A DNA stretch of 64,000 bases from Aromatoleum tolulyticum (GCF_900156155.1 NZ_FTMD01000008.1:1-64000); one strand, 5' to 3'. Positions 34,527-44,088 are shown, counted from the first letter of the stretch. Notes: generated by a model not told the origin, from the sequence alone. Numbers and translations are program-made.

Positions 34527-35294
34527 CTAGCAGCAGCGCGCTCTTGCGCGTGTGTCAGGCGGCAGCTCGGTGGCATTCCATCCGTACCCTGCTCCCGGGG
34601 GGCGGTTACGAATGATCGAGTAATGAGCCAATACTTTCGGAACGTAGGAGGTCGTTTCCGCATACGGCGGTATCGACTTGCCGTACCGTTCCACCGCTCC
34701 CTCGCCGGCGTTGTACGCGGCGATGGCGAGCGGGAGCGAATCGAAGCGGTCCAGCAATTCGCGCAGATAGCGGGCGCCGCCCGCAAGGTTCTGGCGTGCA
34801 TCGAGGGGATCGCTGACGCCGAAGCGGGTTGCGGTGCCGGGCATCAACTGCATCAGGCCGAGTGCGCCCTTGGGTGAACGGGCCCGTTCGTCGAAGCGGC
34901 TCTCGACGAAGGCGACGGCTTCTACCAGTGCCGGATCGAGGCGGTTCTGCCTCGCGGCGTCGCGTATCAGGGGCGATAGCTGTCCGGGACTGCGGCGCAG
35001 ACTGGTTGCAGCCGCTCGCGCTGCGGTGCTGCCAGTCACCGGGCGTGGCGGCCGTATTTCCAGGATCAGGCGATGGCGGGGGTCGCTGGGTGCGTCGCTG
35101 AAGTTGAACACTCCGCGGTCGTCGGCATAGCCGTAGAGGCGGTCCGCCCAGCACGGTCCGTTGCTGCAGAGCATGACGAGGGCGGTCGCGACGAATCCCG
35201 CGCGGCCATTGGCCCGGGTTCCCGAGCGACGTGCGCAGTCGGCCGTTTGCGGCAATCGAGCGGGGTCGTTAGGTGATGGCGTTGGTCTTTTCAT
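34527..35294 (-). CDS. lytic transglycosylase, DUF4124-SLT
   Basis: A 255-residue exported protein. After a Pro/Arg-rich N-terminus there is a hydrophobic segment (GFVATALVMLCSNGPCWA) that serves as signal peptide. A DUF4124-like stretch (LYGYADDRGVFNFSDAP) follows, and the SLT domain has Glu in AFVESRFD, GALGLMQLMPGTATRF and AIAAYNAGEGAV. Expected to act on periplasmic peptidoglycan. The true start could be inside the first 30 residues. It is the second SLT enzyme of the window and divergent from the secretion operon, which needs a path through the wall. Confidence 0.85.
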   Translation of the reverse strand: MKRPTPSPNDPARLPQTADCARRSGTRANGRAGFVATALVMLCSNGPCWADRLYGYADDRGVFNFSDAPSDPRHRLILEIRPPRPVTGSTAARAAATSLRRSPGQLSPLIRDAARQNRLDPALVEAVAFVESRFDERARSPKGALGLMQLMPGTATRFGVSDPLDARQNLAGGARYLRELLDRFDSLPLAIAAYNAGEGAVERYGKSIPPYAETTSYVPKVLAHYSIIRNRPPGAGYGWNATELPPDTRARARCC

Positions 35295-35537
35295 GGGACC
35301 TCATCCGGACTTTCGGTGCCGCCTGCTGTCCTTTCGGACCGCTATGAGGAGCGATGCCACGAACGTAGCCCAGTATGTAGGAATTTCGTGATGCTTTCTA
35401 TGCTAATGTTGGTGCAGACCAGTCCGTAGAGACTATCCATGCAGCCGGGATACGCGCCGCGCGGGGCGTGGTCCCTGCGGGGGAGTGCTGGCGTCGTGAG
35501 GATGCTGGGCATGCAGCTAACGATTCATTGGTGATCC
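35295..35537. other. intergenic region, divergent
   Basis: A 243-base gap between the transglycosylase and the gspF-like gene. It must hold promoters for both directions. I see no ORF, tRNA or convincing promoter hexamer pair; one AT-richer patch lies near 35390-35410. Confidence 0.5.
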
Positions 35538-36713
35538 ATGCGTTATCGTGTCAGGGCGCTCGGGGCGAACGCATCGGTCGTCGAAACCGAGCTTGAGGCC
35601 GGGTGCGAGGCGGATGTCCGTGCGTTGGCCGAGGCACGGGGCTTGTCCGTACTTTCGCTCAAGGCGCTGGAGCGTGGCCGAGGTCGCAGCCGATTCCCGC
35701 TGCTGCTGTTCAATCAGCAGCTGTTGGCTTTACTGCGAGCAGGTATTCCGCTTGCCGAGGCGATCTCTGCTCTCGCCGAGAAGGAGCGTTGGCCGGCGAT
35801 CAGGTCGGTGCTGCAGGGGCTCCGCGATGCGTTGCGAGAGGGGCGCAGCCTGTCGAGTGCGCTCGAGTCGGCGCCGCAGGTCTTCCCGACCCTGTATGTC
35901 GCACTGATTCGCGCGGCAGAGCGTACCAGCGATCTGGAGCGGGCCATCGCGCGATACATCGCTTACCAGGAGGACGGTGAGCGCCTGCGCGACAAGCTGA
36001 TCAGCGCGGCCATCTACCCTTTGCTGCTCGTTGGCGTGGGTGGCTTGGTGGTGCTGTTCCTGCTCGGCTACGTCGTGCCGCGTTTCTCGCACATTTACCA
36101 GAACGTGGGCACCAATCTGCCGTGGATGTCCCGCCTGCTGCTCGAATGGGGGCAGTTCGTCGAGGGCCACGCCGTATTCCTCGGGGTGATCGTGTTGGCG
36201 ATCCTGGGGGCGGGGGTCTTGGTGGTACGCAGCCCCGCGTTGTGGGCGACGGTCGGGCGCTACATGTGGCGGATGCCGTTCGTTGGCGAGCGCATGCGGG
36301 TGTTCCAGCTCGCACGCTTCTACAGGACCGTGGGCATGCTGCTTTCGGGAGGTATCCCGGTCGTGACGGCGCTGGGCATGGTGTCGGGGCTGCTCTCGCC
36401 GTCGCTCCAGGCGAGTCTGGCGGCCGCGATCGTTGCGATTCGCGAGGGGCGCAGTTTCTCCTCGATGCTGGCGGCACGCGGCCTGACGACGCCTGTTGCA
36501 TTGCGCATGCTGGAGGTCGGCGAACATGCCGGGAATCTGGGTGAAATGCTGACACGCGCGGCGGAATTTCACGAAGAGGATACGGCGCGGCAGGTAGAGT
36601 GGTTGACGCGCCTGTTCGGTCCGCTGCTGATGCTGCTGATCGGTTGCGCAATCGGCCTGATCGTCGTGCTCATGTACATTCCGATATTCATGCTTGCAGA
36701 GAGCATTCGATGA
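35538..36713 (+). CDS. type II secretion/type IV pilus inner-membrane platform protein (GspF/PilC family)
   Basis: A 391-residue polytopic protein with the two tandem T2SSF domains. Each contains the LLRAGIPLAEAI / LLSGGIPVVTAL element and a terminal hydrophobic segment (LLVGVGGLVVLFLLGYVVPRF; LLMLLIGCAIGLIVVLMYIPIF). It would bridge the ATPase to the periplasmic pseudopilus. It is the first gene of a ten-gene run transcribed without real gaps and overlaps the ATPase start by four bases (ATGA). Confidence 0.9.
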   Translation: MRYRVRALGANASVVETELEAGCEADVRALAEARGLSVLSLKALERGRGRSRFPLLLFNQQLLALLRAGIPLAEAISALAEKERWPAIRSVLQGLRDALREGRSLSSALESAPQVFPTLYVALIRAAERTSDLERAIARYIAYQEDGERLRDKLISAAIYPLLLVGVGGLVVLFLLGYVVPRFSHIYQNVGTNLPWMSRLLLEWGQFVEGHAVFLGVIVLAILGAGVLVVRSPALWATVGRYMWRMPFVGERMRVFQLARFYRTVGMLLSGGIPVVTALGMVSGLLSPSLQASLAAAIVAIREGRSFSSMLAARGLTTPVALRMLEVGEHAGNLGEMLTRAAEFHEEDTARQVEWLTRLFGPLLMLLIGCAIGLIVVLMYIPIFMLAESIR

Positions 36714-38383
36714 GCGAATCGTTGACGGTGGAGCCTGCTGCCGCCCCTTTTACCGCAGCTGAGATGGCGACGGTGGTCGCCGGCGGCGAGCGTGTCGTCG
36801 ACGGACTTGCGAAGCTGGAAGCGGATCCCGTCGTTCGCGTCGCACGGCTGGCCCGCACCCTCGGGCTTGCGTCGATGGGGCACGGGCGCCTGATGACGCT
36901 GGAGCCCGACTTCGACGCCATTCCGTTCGAGATGGCCCTGAGCCGCGAATGCGTGGCGCTGCGCGACGAAGACGGCGGATTGCTGGTGGCGATCGCCGAT
37001 CCCTTCGACACCGATCTGCTCGACGGTTTGGGGGGGCGTCTCAGCGAAGCCTATGCGCTGGTGCTTGTGGACCACGACGATCTTGCGGCCTGCCTGGCGC
37101 GGCACGAGGACGAGGTCCGCCGGGCGGCCGGGATGATCGAGTCGCGCGAGGAGGGTGGTGAGGGGGACGGAGTCGAGGACCTTTCGCTCAAGCGCATCAG
37201 CGCCGATGCGAGTCCCGTCGTCAAATTGGTCAATTCGACCCTCTACGATGGCTTGAAGCAGCTCGCGAGCGACATCCACCTCGAGTCGATACCCGGCGGG
37301 CTGGTCATCAAGTACCGCCTCGACGGCGTGCTGGTGCGCGTCGGCAGCGCGCAGGGCAACGAGTTCGCGGAGCAGGTCATCTCGCGCATCAAGGTGATGG
37401 CGGAACTCGACATCGCCGAGCGCCGGGTACCGCAGGACGGGCGTTTCAAGGTCCGCTCGGGCGGGCGCGAGATCGACTTCCGTGTCTCGATCATGCCCAG
37501 CATCCACGGCGAGGATGCCGTGTTGCGGATCCTCGACAAGGAGCACCTGAGCCGCGAAATGAGCGGACTGACGCTCGAGACGCTGGGGTTCGACGACGAG
37601 GCCCGGGCCGCGCTACGCCACCTCGCGAGCGAACCCTACGGCATGCTGCTTGTAACCGGGCCGACCGGTTCGGGCAAGACGACCACGCTGTATGCGACGC
37701 TCGCGGAGACCAACCAGGGGCTCGACAAGATCGTCACGATCGAGGATCCGGTCGAGTACCAGCTCAGCGGCGTATTGCAGATCCCGGTGAATGAGAAAAA
37801 GGGACTGACCTTCGCGCGCGGCTTGAGATCCATCCTGCGGCACGACCCGGACAAGATCATGGTCGGCGAGATCCGCGACGGTGAAACGGCGGAAATCGCG
37901 GTGCAGGCGGCACTCACCGGCCATCTCGTGTTCACCACCGTGCACGCGAACAATGTCTTCGACGTCATGGGGCGCTTCATGCACATGGGGATCGATCCGT
38001 TCAATCTCGTCGCCGCGCTCAACGGCATCGTCGCCCAGCGCCTGCTGCGCATCAATTGTCCGCACTGCACCGAGGACGTGCCGCCCGACGCACAGCTGAT
38101 CGCGCGCTCGCGCATCGGCGATGCGAGCCGTTTCCGCTTCCGCGCGGGACATGGCTGCGGTCAGTGCCGCGGGACGGGTTACCGTGGACGGCGCGCGGTC
38201 GCCGAGGTGTTGCTGCTCGATGACGAGATCCGCGAGCTGATCGTTGCCCGTGCCCCGATCCGGACGGTCAAGGACGCCGCCCGGCGCAACGGATTCCGCG
38301 GTTTGCGAGACGCGGCGCTTGCGGTGGCCGCCGCCGGGGAAACCACGCTGCAGGAGGTGAATCGTGTCACGCTTCTCGGCTGA
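36710..38383 (+). CDS. secretion ATPase GspE/PilB family
   Basis: A 557-residue hexameric motor ATPase. It has an N-terminal MshE-like region, Walker A GPTGSGKT at 317-324, an Asp box DPVEYQL, Walker B GEIRDGETAEIA and a His box LVFTTVHAN. The zinc-binding CPHC ... CGQCRGTGY motif near residue 450-490 is typical of GspE/PilB and absent from retraction ATPases. It energises pseudopilus growth. The next gene starts 20 bases inside its 3' end. Confidence 0.93.
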   Translation: MSESLTVEPAAAPFTAAEMATVVAGGERVVDGLAKLEADPVVRVARLARTLGLASMGHGRLMTLEPDFDAIPFEMALSRECVALRDEDGGLLVAIADPFDTDLLDGLGGRLSEAYALVLVDHDDLAACLARHEDEVRRAAGMIESREEGGEGDGVEDLSLKRISADASPVVKLVNSTLYDGLKQLASDIHLESIPGGLVIKYRLDGVLVRVGSAQGNEFAEQVISRIKVMAELDIAERRVPQDGRFKVRSGGREIDFRVSIMPSIHGEDAVLRILDKEHLSREMSGLTLETLGFDDEARAALRHLASEPYGMLLVTGPTGSGKTTTLYATLAETNQGLDKIVTIEDPVEYQLSGVLQIPVNEKKGLTFARGLRSILRHDPDKIMVGEIRDGETAEIAVQAALTGHLVFTTVHANNVFDVMGRFMHMGIDPFNLVAALNGIVAQRLLRINCPHCTEDVPPDAQLIARSRIGDASRFRFRAGHGCGQCRGTGYRGRRAVAEVLLLDDEIRELIVARAPIRTVKDAARRNGFRGLRDAALAVAAAGETTLQEVNRVTLLG

Positions 38384-39092
38384 GGTCCGCAGCCTGCTGA
38401 TCGAGCACGATGCGATCCGCGTCGGGCGCGGCGCGACGCAAAAACGCCTGGGCTACCAGTGGGCGCCCGATGCTGCCTTGACGGCGCTGGCTGCGGCACC
38501 GGATGGCGGGGTGCAGCGCGGGTCGCGCTGGGACGTGGTGTTCGCCGATGCAGTGGTACGCTATCTGATCGTCCACTGGCCGCCCGGTCTGCGTGGCGGG
38601 CCCGAGTGCGAGGCCTTCCTTGCGCTCCGTTTCAGGGAGGTGCACGGGGTCGGGGCGCCCGAGTGGCGCATCGTCGTCGAGCGTGGAGCGACAGATTTTC
38701 CCGTGATCGCGTGCGCCGTACCTGCGGCGCACGTCGAGGCGGTGGCCGCGTGGGGACGGGAGCACAGGCTGCGCTTTGGTAGTGTGACGGGCGAGTTCGT
38801 CGCCGCCTATAACCGCGTGCGTCCCGAGCTGGACAACCCGTTCGGCGCGCTGGCGGTGCAGCGTGACGGGCGGGTTACGCTGGGATTCTGGCGCGACGCA
38901 CAGTGGCAGTCCTTGCGCAGCCAGCCGCTGGGTCCGGCCGGGGATGCGTCCCTCGCCCTGTACCTGGAATCCCGGTCGCTGCGCTCGGGCGTTCCGGGCG
39001 AAGCCGGGGTCCTGTATTGCATCGGGGAGGGGCCGCGGGTTCCTGCCGGATGGCGCAAGGTTGCACTGCACGCCGAAGGGTGGGAAGGATGA
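38364..39092 (+). CDS. secretion-operon protein of unknown family (PilM/GspL position)
   Basis: A 242-residue soluble protein with no membrane segment. No motif is diagnostic, but its place between the ATPase and a PilN-like gene is where PilM or the GspL cytoplasmic domain is found, and the sequence could form a reduced actin-like fold (VVFADAVVRYLIVHWP; FVAAYNRV). The GTG at 38364 follows GGAGG at a good distance. ATGA overlap with the next gene. Assignment is by context and is uncertain. Confidence 0.65.
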   Translation: MSRFSAEVRSLLIEHDAIRVGRGATQKRLGYQWAPDAALTALAAAPDGGVQRGSRWDVVFADAVVRYLIVHWPPGLRGGPECEAFLALRFREVHGVGAPEWRIVVERGATDFPVIACAVPAAHVEAVAAWGREHRLRFGSVTGEFVAAYNRVRPELDNPFGALAVQRDGRVTLGFWRDAQWQSLRSQPLGPAGDASLALYLESRSLRSGVPGEAGVLYCIGEGPRVPAGWRKVALHAEGWEG

Positions 39093-39631
39093 GACGGGTT
39101 CCGTTGCCGGTCGATCTCGATTTTCTGCAAACGCGCCGACGCGTGAGCGCCGCGGGGTGGGGACTGCTCGTGGCCGGTCTTCTCGCCTGTGCGCTCCAGT
39201 TTGCGGAGTACCGTCGTGCAAGCGCCGAAATCGATGCGCGCGAGGCGGCGCAAACGCGTGCGCACGAGGCGGCGCGGCGCGCACAGCCCCTGGCCGCAGC
39301 GCAGGGCAACCCGGTGGGCAGCGAGGAAGCGAAGGCGCTGCGCGGTGTTGCGGCACGCCTCAACGCGGACTGGGGGGCCATGCTCGGGGGTGTGGCGGGT
39401 GCCCAGGGCGAGGGTGTCACATGGCTTAGCCTGCAGGCCGATCAGACGCGGGGCAGGATCGCGGTCGCGGGGCAGGCCCGTTCGCTGGCGGAAATGTTCG
39501 AATTCGTGGCGCGACTCGGGGCGGTTCAGGGGATACGCGAAGCGCAGTTGGCGAATTACGAATGGGTGCAAGTCGGTGCCAGGGATGCGGTGCGATTTAC
39601 CGTGAATGCGAAATGGAGCGGACGTCCGTGA
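39089..39631 (+). CDS. PilN/GspL-C-like bitopic protein
   Basis: A 180-residue protein with a short cytoplasmic N-terminus (PLPVDLDFLQTRRR), one transmembrane helix (WGLLVAGLLACALQF), an Ala/Arg/Glu-rich coiled coil and a small periplasmic domain with VTWLSLQADQTRGRIAVAGQARS, reminiscent of PilN's ferredoxin-like domain. The start overlaps the upstream stop (ATGA). Confidence 0.75.
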   Translation: MRRVPLPVDLDFLQTRRRVSAAGWGLLVAGLLACALQFAEYRRASAEIDAREAAQTRAHEAARRAQPLAAAQGNPVGSEEAKALRGVAARLNADWGAMLGGVAGAQGEGVTWLSLQADQTRGRIAVAGQARSLAEMFEFVARLGAVQGIREAQLANYEWVQVGARDAVRFTVNAKWSGRP

Positions 39632-40302
39632 TGCCCGGCGCTGGCCTTTTGATGCGGTACTGGTGCCTCCTTCGCGTGGTGGCGATTGTGCCTGCAACGG
39701 GCGGTGGCGAGGCTGCCGGGGTGGCTGCGCCGCAGGGAAGCCCGCCGCGTAGCGGCGGGTCGTCGTTCCGCCTTGTCAGGGAATACATCGGACGTCTCGC
39801 GATGAATGCCGGTTTTCCCGGCGCGTTCGGCGTCGTTCTGCTGGCGGTGGCCGTGCTGGGCGGATATGCCGGCGGTGCGGACAACGATCGGCGCGCCGCC
39901 GCGCTGACCGAGGAGCAGGGGCGGATGGAGCGCAACGCAAGCGCGCCGCCCCCGGGCGCCGACGAGCGCACCCGCGTCGCGGCCTTTTCCGCGCGTTTTC
40001 CGCCGCTAAGCGCGCTGCCCGACAGCCTGCGTCGCCTGAATGAACACGGTGCGGCGCATGGCATCCGTGTGCAGCGTACCGACTACGGCAGCACCGCCGT
40101 GGCCGGCACGCCGCTGACCCTCGTCAGCCTCACGATTCCCGTGCAGGCCGAGGCGGAGGCGCTCTACGTCTGGCTCGGCGCGCTGCTGCGGGAAATGCCC
40201 GAAATCGCGCTGGAGTCGGTGAGTCTCAAGCGCGACACGAGCGATGCGGCGACGGTGGAGGCGGATATCCGCCTGCAACTCTATCTGCGGGGACGCTCAT
40301 GA
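39631..40302 (+). CDS. PilO/GspM-like bitopic protein
   Basis: A 223-residue protein with one clear transmembrane helix (FGVVLLAVAVLGGYAGG near residue 65), then a coiled-coil and a periplasmic ferredoxin-like domain (VSLTIPVQAEAEALYVWLGALLREMPEIALESVSLKR), the PilO pattern. The first 40 residues carry an extra weakly hydrophobic stretch not usual for PilO; a later start is possible but none has a good ribosome site. ATG 39631 shares one base with the upstream stop. Confidence 0.7.
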   Translation: MPGAGLLMRYWCLLRVVAIVPATGGGEAAGVAAPQGSPPRSGGSSFRLVREYIGRLAMNAGFPGAFGVVLLAVAVLGGYAGGADNDRRAAALTEEQGRMERNASAPPPGADERTRVAAFSARFPPLSALPDSLRRLNEHGAAHGIRVQRTDYGSTAVAGTPLTLVSLTIPVQAEAEALYVWLGALLREMPEIALESVSLKRDTSDAATVEADIRLQLYLRGRS

Positions 40303-40811
40303 CAGGGCGCCACGTTCTCCTGGCCGCCGTCCTGCTGGCAACGCTGGCCGCGAGCTGGTGGGCGGTGAATGAGGATGCGGGCGAGCTCGCGGTCGTGCAG
40401 CCCGTCGAGCGCGCAGCCCGGCCGCAGTCCGCCTCCGGGCAGGGGGCATCGGCCGAAGTGCCGGCGTCATCGGGGGGAGGTCTGGCCATACTCGATGCAG
40501 AGCGGGCGCCGTGGCCCGAGCTTGCCGATCCTCTGGCACGTATCGTCAGTTTTGCTCCGCCACCGCCGCCATCCGTATCGATGGCCCCCGCCGCGCCGCA
40601 GGCGCCGCCGCTGCCGTTCCGCTATGTCGGCGCGATCGACGACGCGCAGGGCAGGGCCGTGTTCCTGCTCGAGGGTACGCAGGTCCGCCTGGCGCGTCCG
40701 GGAGAGGAAATTGCCGGCCGTTACCGTGTCGAGCGCATTACCCCGTCCGCGGTCGAATTCACTTATTTGCCGCTCAAGAAATTGCAGACTCTCAATCGCC
40801 AGAATCCATGA
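40299..40811 (+). CDS. PilP/GspC-like periplasmic linker protein
   Basis: A 170-residue protein with a signal-anchor helix (HVLLAAVLLATLAASWWAV), a Pro/Ala-rich linker (APPPPPS..APAAPQAPP) and a C-terminal HR/PilP-like beta domain (FRYVGAIDDAQGRAVFLLEG.. RLARPGEEIAGRYRVERI). In T2SS and T4P such proteins contact the secretin. It overlaps its neighbours by ATGA at both ends. Confidence 0.75.
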   Translation: MTGRHVLLAAVLLATLAASWWAVNEDAGELAVVQPVERAARPQSASGQGASAEVPASSGGGLAILDAERAPWPELADPLARIVSFAPPPPPSVSMAPAAPQAPPLPFRYVGAIDDAQGRAVFLLEGTQVRLARPGEEIAGRYRVERITPSAVEFTYLPLKKLQTLNRQNP

Positions 40812-43222
40812 AAAAGAAGACTTCGACCTTATCGCGATACAGGGATTGCCAGGTTTTTCGCTCGATGCGCGTCTGCGGTCCGGCATGCCGCGTTGCTCCG
40901 GCGCAGAACGAATTCCCGCTCGCAGGGGCGCTGCGGAGAATCCTGCTCCCGGCACTTTCGGTCCTTCTTCTCGCGGCGTGCGCGACCAATGCGGCGCTGG
41001 AGCAGAGCCGGCGCGATTTCGCCGCCGGCGATAGGGTTGGGGCGCTGTTGCGGCTCGAGCAGGCCGTGAAGAAGGACCCCGAAGACCTCGAATTGCGCAG
41101 CTATTACGTGCGCCAGCGCGATCAGGTCGTAACCGAGAAGCTCAGTGTGGCAGAGAAGACGCATGGGGCGGGGAAGCTGGACGAGGCGGCGTCGCTGTAC
41201 CGCGACGTGCAGAAGATCGACCCGGAAAACGCCCGGGCGCGGCTCGGACTCGAGGACGTCGAACGTGCGCGCCGCCGCGCCGAGCGGCTGGGGCAGGCAA
41301 GGGCCGCGCTGGCGGCTGGCGACACGTCGACAGCCGGACGTATCGCGCGTGGCGTGTATGCCGAGGCGCCCGGGGACCGGGTGGCGCGCGAGCTGGTGCT
41401 GGAACTGGATGAACGTGCCGAACGCACGAGCAAGCCGCGCGCCGAATCCCTGCAGGGGGCGATGGCCAGGCCGGTGACGCTGGAGTTCCGCGATTCGCCG
41501 CTGCGCGTTGTGTTCGAGGCGCTGTCGCGCGCGAGCGGGCTCAATTTCGTGTTCGACAAGGACGTGCGCGCCGACAGCCGCGTGACGCTGTTCGTGCGTG
41601 AGAACTCGGTCGACGAGGTGTTGCGCCTGTTGTCGGCGACGCAGGGCATCGAACGCAAGCTGCTGAATGCCAATACCGTCCTGATCTATCCGGTGACGAC
41701 CGCCAAGCAGCGCGAGCACGTCGAGCTGGTGACGCGCAGCTTCTACCTCGCCAACGCGGAAGCGAAGGCGGCGCAGACGCTGATCAAGCAGCTGGTGAAG
41801 AGTCGCGACGTGTTCATCGACGAGAAGCTCAACCTGCTCGTGATGAAGGACACGCCCGAGGCGGTGCGCATGGCCGAGCGGCTGGTCGCGACGCTGGACG
41901 TGCCCGAGCCGGAGGTGATGCTGGAGCTGGAGGTGCTGGAGGTCAGCCGCAACAAGCTGCTGGACCTCGGGATCGATTTCCCGGATCAGATCGGTTACGG
42001 GCTGCTGACGCCCGACGTGCCGAGTACAGTCGGGTTCGTGAACGGGGTTCCGGTTCCGGGCACGACGCAGCTGGGCGGCAAACTGCTCGATGGCAACATC
42101 GACCTGCGTCACAACCGCAAGGATCTCGTGCCCTTCATCGCCAATCCCGGCGCGGTGCTGCGCCTGCGCAGCGAGGACGGCGATTCGCGCATGCTCGCAA
42201 ACCCGCGCATCCGCGTGCGCAACCGCGACAAGGCGAAAGTCCATATCGGCGACAAGCTGCCGGTGTTCACGACGACCTCGACAGCCAACGTCGGCGTGTC
42301 GGCCTCGGTGTCCTACCTCGATGTCGGTTTGAAGCTGGAGGTGGAACCGTCCATTTATCGCGACGACGAGGTCGGAATCAAGCTCAGCCTGGAGGTGAGC
42401 AGCATCGTCAAGGAGGTGCCAGGCCCCTCCAGTTCGCTGGCCTACCAGGTCGGTTCGCGCAGCGCATCGACGTCGCTACGCCTGAGGAATGGGGAGACGC
42501 AGGTGCTCGCGGGGTTGATCAACGACGAGGAGCGCTCCTCGGCACAACGCCTGCCCGGCCTGGGCAATCTGCCGGTGGTCGGCAGGCTGTTCTCGGCTCA
42601 GCGCGACAGCAACAACAAGTCCGAGATCGCCCTGCTGATCACGCCGCGAATTGTGCGCAACGTGCTGCCTCCCGTCGCGCTGCTGGCCGAAATGCCCGCA
42701 GGTACGGAATCGAACATCGGTGCCGAGCCGCTGCGCATCGGTCCGACCGCGCCGCGCAGCCTGGGGCTGGTCGGTGACTCGCGGGCGGCCGCCGCGCCAG
42801 CTGTTCCCGCCGCGCTGCCGCGCCCGGTTCCCGAGGAGCGCCCGGCTGCAGTTGAGGCGCCGGAGGCCAAGGAGGAACAGGAGGCGCCCGAAGTCGTGCT
42901 GATCGTTCCCGAATCGGCTCGTCGCGGAGAACCGTTGAATGTCGTGATGCGTGTGACCGGGGCCGCGGGAGCGACCAGTGCGGAGGTCACGATCGCCTAC
43001 GATGCCAATCGTCTGGACATGGACGGGGCGACGACGCCGGGGTCGGTCCAGTTGCCCGTGACCCTCAGCGACGGCAAGGCCGAGGTGCCGCTGCGCCTGC
43101 GCAGCAAGCCTGACGCATCCGGCGCCGCGACGCTCGTCGCGACCGGCATGAAACTGCGGCGCGAGACCGGCGAGGAGACCGTGCCGCTGTCGGCCGGAGG
43201 CGCGGTGCGCATCGTCGAGTGA
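40808..43222 (+). CDS. secretin lipoprotein (GspD/PilQ family) with C-terminal cohesin-like domain
   Basis: An 804-residue outer-membrane secretin. A lipobox LLAAC puts the lipidated Cys at residue 58, an unusually long N-region; a later start may be used. TPR-like helices (70-200) come next, then an N0/STN domain (LEFRDSPLRVVFEALSRASGLNFVFDKDV), an N1 domain, and the secretin barrel with VPGPSSSLAYQVGSRSASTSLRLRNGETQVLAGLI. After residue 640 a Pro/Glu linker leads to a beta-sandwich resembling cohesin (GEPLNVVMRVTGAAG..AEVTIAYDANRL). That extra surface or periplasmic domain is not part of standard GspD. Confidence 0.88.
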   Translation: MKKKTSTLSRYRDCQVFRSMRVCGPACRVAPAQNEFPLAGALRRILLPALSVLLLAACATNAALEQSRRDFAAGDRVGALLRLEQAVKKDPEDLELRSYYVRQRDQVVTEKLSVAEKTHGAGKLDEAASLYRDVQKIDPENARARLGLEDVERARRRAERLGQARAALAAGDTSTAGRIARGVYAEAPGDRVARELVLELDERAERTSKPRAESLQGAMARPVTLEFRDSPLRVVFEALSRASGLNFVFDKDVRADSRVTLFVRENSVDEVLRLLSATQGIERKLLNANTVLIYPVTTAKQREHVELVTRSFYLANAEAKAAQTLIKQLVKSRDVFIDEKLNLLVMKDTPEAVRMAERLVATLDVPEPEVMLELEVLEVSRNKLLDLGIDFPDQIGYGLLTPDVPSTVGFVNGVPVPGTTQLGGKLLDGNIDLRHNRKDLVPFIANPGAVLRLRSEDGDSRMLANPRIRVRNRDKAKVHIGDKLPVFTTTSTANVGVSASVSYLDVGLKLEVEPSIYRDDEVGIKLSLEVSSIVKEVPGPSSSLAYQVGSRSASTSLRLRNGETQVLAGLINDEERSSAQRLPGLGNLPVVGRLFSAQRDSNNKSEIALLITPRIVRNVLPPVALLAEMPAGTESNIGAEPLRIGPTAPRSLGLVGDSRAAAAPAVPAALPRPVPEERPAAVEAPEAKEEQEAPEVVLIVPESARRGEPLNVVMRVTGAAGATSAEVTIAYDANRLDMDGATTPGSVQLPVTLSDGKAEVPLRLRSKPDASGAATLVATGMKLRRETGEETVPLSAGGAVRIVE

Positions 43223-43229
43223 GAGCCAG

Positions 43230-43697
43230 GTGGTGCGCGGATTCACCCTGATCGAGCTGGTCGTGACGGTGGCCATCATCGGAATCCTCGCGGCCGGGGC
43301 GATGCCGCTCGCCGAACTGGCGGCACAGCGCGAACGGGAATCCGAGCTGCGCATCGCCCTGCGCCAGATCCGTGCCGGGCTGGACGCCTACAAGGCAGCG
43401 TACACCGAGGCGCGAATCGAGCAGCGCGTCGATGCATCGGGCTACCCGCCGGATCTTGCGTCCCTCGTAAATGGCGTACCGGACGTCAGCACGCCCGCGG
43501 GCAAGCGCATCTACTTCCTGCGTCGCCTGCCGCGGGATCCCTTCCATCCCGATCCGACCGTGCCTGCGGCGGCGACGTGGGGGCTGCGCAGCTATGCGAG
43601 CCCGCCCGACGAGCCGGCGGAGGGCAAGGATGTGTATGACGTCTATTCGAAATCGACCCGCACCGGACTCAATGGCGTGCCATATCGTGAATGGTAG
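43230..43697 (+). CDS. type II secretion major-pseudopilin-like protein (GspG-like)
   Basis: A 155-residue pseudopilin. After a 4-residue leader the prepilin peptidase site G-FTLIELVVTVAIIGILAAGA is perfect, with Glu at +5 and the hydrophobic assembly helix. The C-terminal domain has the GspG-like DPFHPDP segment. It begins with GTG 8 bases after the secretin stop. No prepilin peptidase is in the window, so a shared PilD elsewhere must process it. Confidence 0.87.
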   Translation: MVRGFTLIELVVTVAIIGILAAGAMPLAELAAQRERESELRIALRQIRAGLDAYKAAYTEARIEQRVDASGYPPDLASLVNGVPDVSTPAGKRIYFLRRLPRDPFHPDPTVPAAATWGLRSYASPPDEPAEGKDVYDVYSKSTRTGLNGVPYREW

Positions 43698-43704
43698 CGG
43701 CGGC

Positions 43705-44088
43705 ATGAAGATCGGGAAGGTGGCCACCGGCTTCACGCTCATAGAGCTGCTGGTGGTCCTGGCCATCATCGCGACCCTGATGTCGATCGCGGCGCCGCGC
43801 TATTTCGATCACCTTGATCGCAGCCGCGAGGCGTCGCTGCGCCAGACGCTGTCCGTCGTGCGCGACGCGATCGACCGCTACCACTCGGACATCGGCAAGT
43901 GGCCACCCGACCTCGACACCCTCGTGACGAAGCGCTACCTGCGCAGGGTTCCCGTAGATCCGCTCACGGAGCGCAGCGATTCGTGGCTGCTTGTGCCGCC
44001 TCCGGGCGAGGATGAGGCGGGGGTGTGGGACCTGCACAGCGGGGCCGACGGCGCGGCAAAGGACGGGACGCGCTTTGCCGAGTGGTGA
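43705..44088 (+). CDS. GspG-like pseudopilin
   Basis: A 127-residue pseudopilin with a 9-residue leader and the cleavage/assembly segment G-FTLIELLVVLAIIATLMSIAAP. The body WPPDLDTLVTKRYLRRVPVDPLTERSD and WDLHSGADG is the GspG-type C-terminal domain, which in the family binds calcium. It starts 7 bases after the preceding pseudopilin. Confidence 0.87.
   Translation: MKIGKVATGFTLIELLVVLAIIATLMSIAAPRYFDHLDRSREASLRQTLSVVRDAIDRYHSDIGKWPPDLDTLVTKRYLRRVPVDPLTERSDSWLLVPPPGEDEAGVWDLHSGADGAAKDGTRFAEW

Noticed and set aside
29842-35294. Exosortase gene near the PEP-CTERM gene
   Set aside because: No polytopic protein with the exosortase Cys/Arg/His motifs is present here or elsewhere in the window.
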